DNA from: an uncultured Pseudomonadota bacterium
GTDB taxonomy: Bacteria; Pseudomonadota; Gammaproteobacteria; Burkholderiales; SG8-39
DNA: 33,480 nucleotides
Direction of reading: 5' to 3'
Assembly: GCA_903909415.1 (NCBI GenBank)
Contig: CAIVVS010000263.1
Span: 1 to 33,480 of the forward strand
The notes below the pieces were generated by a model. The model had not been told where the DNA came from. It saw nothing but the letters and a program-made list of their open reading frames with translations, and made no database searches. Position numbers and translations under genes: made by a program. This document shows, in pieces, positions 30,651 through 33,480 of this stretch. Each line of letters begins with the position of its first letter. Position 1 is the stretch's first letter.

Positions 30651-31826
30651 ATGCGCGTCGCAATGCCAGCACCTGGTCCCATGGTTTCCGCGACACCCAA
30701 GTACGATTACATCGACGCGCTGCGCGGACTGGCGGTCCTCGGGGTGCTGATGGTCCATTCGGCGCAGGCCGTGGCCCCGGTCCACGATGTGCTCAACCAG
30801 TTCATGTTCAGCGGCGCGCGCGGCGTGCAGCTGTTCTACATCGCAAGCGCGCTGACGCTGTGCATGTCCTGGCGCCACCGCAGCACCCTTGAGTCCGCGC
30901 CGCTGCGCAATTTCTTCCTGCGGCGCTTTTTCCGGATCGCGCCGATGTTCTACCTTGCGATCGTTTTCTATGCCTGCCTGTACGGCCTGGAGCCGCGCTA
31001 CTTCGCGCCCAGCGGCGTGGCGTGGTGGTACCTGCCGCTGACCGGGGCCTTCCTCAATGGATTCCACCCCGAGACCATCACCTCGGTGGTGCCGGGCGGC
31101 TGGTCGATCGCGGTGGAAATGAATTTCTACCTGCTGCTGCCCTTCGTGCTGCGTCGGGTGGCCGGTGTGCGTTCTTCGGCGGCATTCCTGGCGCTTACCG
31201 TGGCGGCCTACGTGGCGACCAAGGCGGCGTTCGCATGGATGCTGGACGGAGCCTATCCCGAGGAGCATCTCTACCTCGTGTCGAACTTCCTGTTCCTCAA
31301 CATCTTCGCGCAGCTGCCCGTGTTCGCCTTGGGGATATCGGCCTGGTTCGTGTTGTCAGGGGCCGGGGCGCACGCAGGCGGCCAGACCCGGGCGCTGAAG
31401 CGCGCGGTGGTGGCCGGGAATCTGCTCCTGGCGGGCTGGCTGCTGCTTTCGCAGATTGCGGGCCTGCCGTCGCTGGACCGTGCGTCGGGCCACTTCTTCG
31501 CCATCTCGGCGGGATTCGCCGTGTTCACCGCAACGCTGGCGGCCTATCCGGTGAAGTTGCTGGTGAACCAGGTCACGCGTTACCTGGGTCGGATCAGCTT
31601 CAGCATGTACCTGTCGCACTTCGCGGTGATCGAACTTTTCGAAGAAGCAGGCTTCACCGCCCTGTTCCGGCAGGGCGACACGCACAGCATCCTGCACTGG
31701 CTGTGCGTCGTGGCGGCCACGGCACTGGTGTCCCAGCCGCTCTACGCGCTGGTCGAGCGCCGCGGTGTCCGCGCCGGCCAGCGCCTCATCGACCGCCTGG
31801 AGGCGGCGGTGCCTGCCCGGGCTTGA
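30651..31826 (+). CDS. Acyltransferase 3 family membrane protein (OafA/YrhL type)
   Basis: This integral membrane O-acyltransferase of 391 residues has about ten helices. The N-terminal block YIDALRGLAVLGVLMVHSAQ contains the family's catalytic His (in MVHS) and the R of ALRG; FFLRRFFRIAPMFYLAIVFY, PGGWSIAVEMNFYLLLPFVL and RISFSMYLSHFAVIELFE follow in the usual order. Members transfer acetyl or other acyl groups to O-antigen, peptidoglycan, glucans or antibiotics. Start options are ATG 30651 (best ribosome binding site, GCGAGG), 30663 and 30681. No polysaccharide gene cluster is next to it, so the acceptor is unknown. A hairpin overlaps the stop codon. Confidence 0.9.
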   Translation: MRVAMPAPGPMVSATPKYDYIDALRGLAVLGVLMVHSAQAVAPVHDVLNQFMFSGARGVQLFYIASALTLCMSWRHRSTLESAPLRNFFLRRFFRIAPMFYLAIVFYACLYGLEPRYFAPSGVAWWYLPLTGAFLNGFHPETITSVVPGGWSIAVEMNFYLLLPFVLRRVAGVRSSAAFLALTVAAYVATKAAFAWMLDGAYPEEHLYLVSNFLFLNIFAQLPVFALGISAWFVLSGAGAHAGGQTRALKRAVVAGNLLLAGWLLLSQIAGLPSLDRASGHFFAISAGFAVFTATLAAYPVKLLVNQVTRYLGRISFSMYLSHFAVIELFEEAGFTALFRQGDTHSILHWLCVVAATALVSQPLYALVERRGVRAGQRLIDRLEAAVPARA

Positions 31827-31834
31827 GCCCGGGC
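31815..31834. terminator. Hairpin at the end of the acyltransferase gene
   Basis: A perfect 8-bp stem GCCCGGGC / GCCCGGGC with a TTGA loop contains the acyltransferase stop codon (TGA at 31824-31826) and lies between two convergent genes. There is no T run, so intrinsic termination is uncertain. Confidence 0.4.
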
Positions 31835-31860
31835 GCGGCCCCGGCTGCAGCGCCGGACCG

Positions 31861-33480
31861 CTAGGGCGCGAATGCGTGCGCGTGCAGCAGGCGCAGGTCC
31901 AGTTCGCCCGAGTGTTTCACGTCTTGCAGGTGGCGCTCGTACAGCGCGCCGGCCTCGGCCTTGCGCCCGGTGGCCAGCAGCCCGGTCATGCCGGCGGTGA
32001 CCAGGTACTCGCGGTGGCTGCGCGGCAGGTCGCTGGTCGCCCCCAGCAGCGCCTGCGACAACACGGCCATCTGTGCCGCGTCGCGCGCGCCGACCGCGCG
32101 GAACAGCAGCAGCCAGGGCTTGAACGCCGCCGGCACGCTCTGCATGCAGCGCGAGTTCAGGATGCGGTCCCACAGTCCCGCAGCCTGCGCCGCGGTCAGG
32201 GCCGGGTTCACGCTGCGCGCGAGCTGGTGGGCCGATGACAGCCAGATGTCGTACTTGTCCGGCTCCACGCAGTCCACCAGCCGGGTGCGCACCACGTCCA
32301 GGTCCTTCTGGAAGGACGTGAGGATGCCCAGCGGCACCGGCGGCTCGCCGCCGCGCGCCGCGAGGTTGAGGAAATCGAGCGCGTACAGGGCCTTGCGGGT
32401 GTCCTCGATGCGGTCGAAGTAGTTCTCGCCGTCGAACGTGACCTCGCCCGCGGTGCGCTCGCGCCGTCCTTCCAGCATGGACGCCACCGGGATGCCGGAG
32501 CTGTCCAGGCGGGTGAGCGCGCCGGCCGATTCCTGCAGGAAGCGGTAGCGCGCGGCGTTCAGGTCGAGGAACGGATGGAAGTCCGAGTTCGCCGGCGTGT
32601 TGTAGCTGGCGAACAGCGGCGCGAGCGTGCGCTTGCCGCCCAGCCGGCGGATGTCCAGGTCGCCGGGGGTGTGGACGTACACGCGGTCGAGCTCGCGCAG
32701 CAGGCCGGGCGTGGCCGTCACGTCGGCCAGCGGGCGCGCCAGCGTCGCCGGTTCGCCCGCGATGATCAGCAGGTCGCCGTTGTTGGCGGCGTAGCTCACG
32801 TAGTCCGGGAACTCCCCGCCCACGGCGCGCAGCACCGAGGCCACCAGGCGGATGTCGATCTCGTAGAGCTGGAACCACTGCACCAGCACGCCGCCGGGCT
32901 TGAGGTGGCGCCGCGCGAGCCGGTAGAACTCGGTGGTGAACAGGCTGGACACGCCCGATACCCAGGGGTTGGACGGCTCGGAGATGATGATGTCGTACTG
33001 CTTGTTGCGCGTGGAGAAGTGGGTCTTGGCGTCCTCGAAGATGATCTGGCCGCGCGGGTCGGCGAAGGCATTGGCATTGCGCGGGGCGAACAGCTTCGAG
33101 GCGCGCGCCATCTCCGGCTCGATCTCGATGGTCTCCACCGACTTCAGGCCCGGGTGCGACAGCAGGGTATGGGTGGTCAGGCCGGTGCCGATGCCGATCA
33201 CCGCGACGTCGGTGGCGTCGGGCTTGACCGCCAGCGGCACCGCGGCGGTGAGCACCATGGTGATCTCGTCGGACACGCGCGCGCCGTCGTCCATGCGGAT
33301 CGCGCCGTCGGACTTGCCGTTGGTGCGAAGGCTGCGCCCGTCGGGGAAGTCCATCAGGCTGACCGTGGTGGTCTTGCCGTCGCGGTAGTAGACGATCTTC
33401 GCCTCGTCCTGGTTGTACAGGTCGCCGCGGCGGAACACGCCCGAGGCCATCTTGTAGGTGTCCAGCTCCGTGCCGAAGGC
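31861..33480 (-). CDS. Spermidine synthase-like methyltransferase-fold protein, C-terminal part (runs off right edge)
   Basis: This minus-strand gene is open to the last base, so its N-terminus lies outside the window; at least 539 residues are visible. The SAM-type core has VAVIGIGTGLTTHTLLSH, VETIEIEPEMARA, IIFEDAKTHF and YDIIISEPSNPWVSGVSSLFTTEFYRLARRHLKPGGVLVQWFQLYEID. This is the pattern of the spermidine-synthase-like proteins often fused to an N-terminal membrane transporter-like region. In true spermidine synthases the loop reads D-S-S/T-D-P; here it is SEPSNP, so aminopropyl transfer is doubtful. The last 150 residues look helical, perhaps TPR-like. A transmembrane part, if present, would be to the right. 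The ATG at 33450 is internal, not the start. Confidence 0.82.
   Translation of the reverse strand, partial: AFGTELDTYKMASGVFRRGDLYNQDEAKIVYYRDGKTTTVSLMDFPDGRSLRTNGKSDGAIRMDDGARVSDEITMVLTAAVPLAVKPDATDVAVIGIGTGLTTHTLLSHPGLKSVETIEIEPEMARASKLFAPRNANAFADPRGQIIFEDAKTHFSTRNKQYDIIISEPSNPWVSGVSSLFTTEFYRLARRHLKPGGVLVQWFQLYEIDIRLVASVLRAVGGEFPDYVSYAANNGDLLIIAGEPATLARPLADVTATPGLLRELDRVYVHTPGDLDIRRLGGKRTLAPLFASYNTPANSDFHPFLDLNAARYRFLQESAGALTRLDSSGIPVASMLEGRRERTAGEVTFDGENYFDRIEDTRKALYALDFLNLAARGGEPPVPLGILTSFQKDLDVVRTRLVDCVEPDKYDIWLSSAHQLARSVNPALTAAQAAGLWDRILNSRCMQSVPAAFKPWLLLFRAVGARDAAQMAVLSQALLGATSDLPRSHREYLVTAGMTGLLATGRKAEAGALYERHLQDVKHSGELDLRLLHAHAFAP

Noticed and set aside
29554..31826. A complete CBASS or similar anti-phage operon
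   Set aside because: Only a patatin-like protein is present; the next gene is an acyltransferase-3 protein and no nucleotide cyclase, Cap2 or Cap3-like gene is seen.

Overview
The window is a GC-rich, gene-dense bacterial chromosome segment. Four Bug/TctC-type periplasmic solute receptors, a pcaIJ-like CoA-transferase pair, a BKACE enzyme, class III and TauD-type dioxygenases, and an RpoE/RseA-like pair together suggest a betaproteobacterium of the order Burkholderiales. This placement is inferred from gene content and style; no rRNA or other phylogenetic marker is present. I saw no tRNA, rRNA, CRISPR array, insertion sequence, integrase or phage gene.

Layout. 1-8.3 kb is a catabolic block: a partial AccB-like biotin carrier and CoA-transferase A/B on the minus strand, two tandem paralogous Bug receptors diverging from them, a third Bug receptor convergent with these, then a form-II molybdenum hydroxylase large subunit and a BKACE enzyme in one operon. 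8.3-12.7 kb holds a YkgJ-type Cys-cluster protein, an EgtB-like sulfoxide synthase, a GT1 glycosyltransferase, a CBS-pair protein and a small winged-helix protein. 13.0-13.9 kb is an RpoE-like sigma factor coupled to a very short RseA-domain protein. 14.0-16.3 kb is an ArsR repressor coupled to an LplT-PlsC fusion (lysophospholipid flippase plus acyltransferase), with an operator-like palindrome inside its promoter. 16.3-20.1 kb is a DUF2157-DUF4401-GDYXXLXY membrane operon followed by aroC.

20.2-23.4 kb is an accessory-looking stretch: a DUF6498 membrane protein translationally coupled to a C39-like peptidase fused to a YdeI/OmpD-associated domain, an unknown membrane protein, YjdM and a small two-helix protein. 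23.4-26.9 kb has a TauD-type dioxygenase diverging from a fourth Bug receptor, an 11-bp tandem repeat, a membrane protein and a LigB-like extradiol dioxygenase. 27.0-33.5 kb holds a DUF2306 protein coupled to a membrane-bound hydrolase-like protein, a GNAT acetyltransferase, a patatin-like phospholipase behind an AT-rich regulatory island, an acyltransferase-3 membrane protein, and a partial spermidine-synthase-like protein leaving the right edge.

How they fit together. The left third looks like scavenging and breakdown of organic acids: Bug receptors capture the substrate, the Mo-hydroxylase and dioxygenases oxidise it, and BKACE and CoA-transferase feed acetyl-CoA metabolism. The middle is envelope stress and phospholipid maintenance. 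The strongest candidate for something undescribed is the coupled DUF6498 / C39-YdeI pair at 20184-21883. The ArsR-controlled lysophospholipid recycling gene and the minimal cytoplasmic anti-sigma factor come next.
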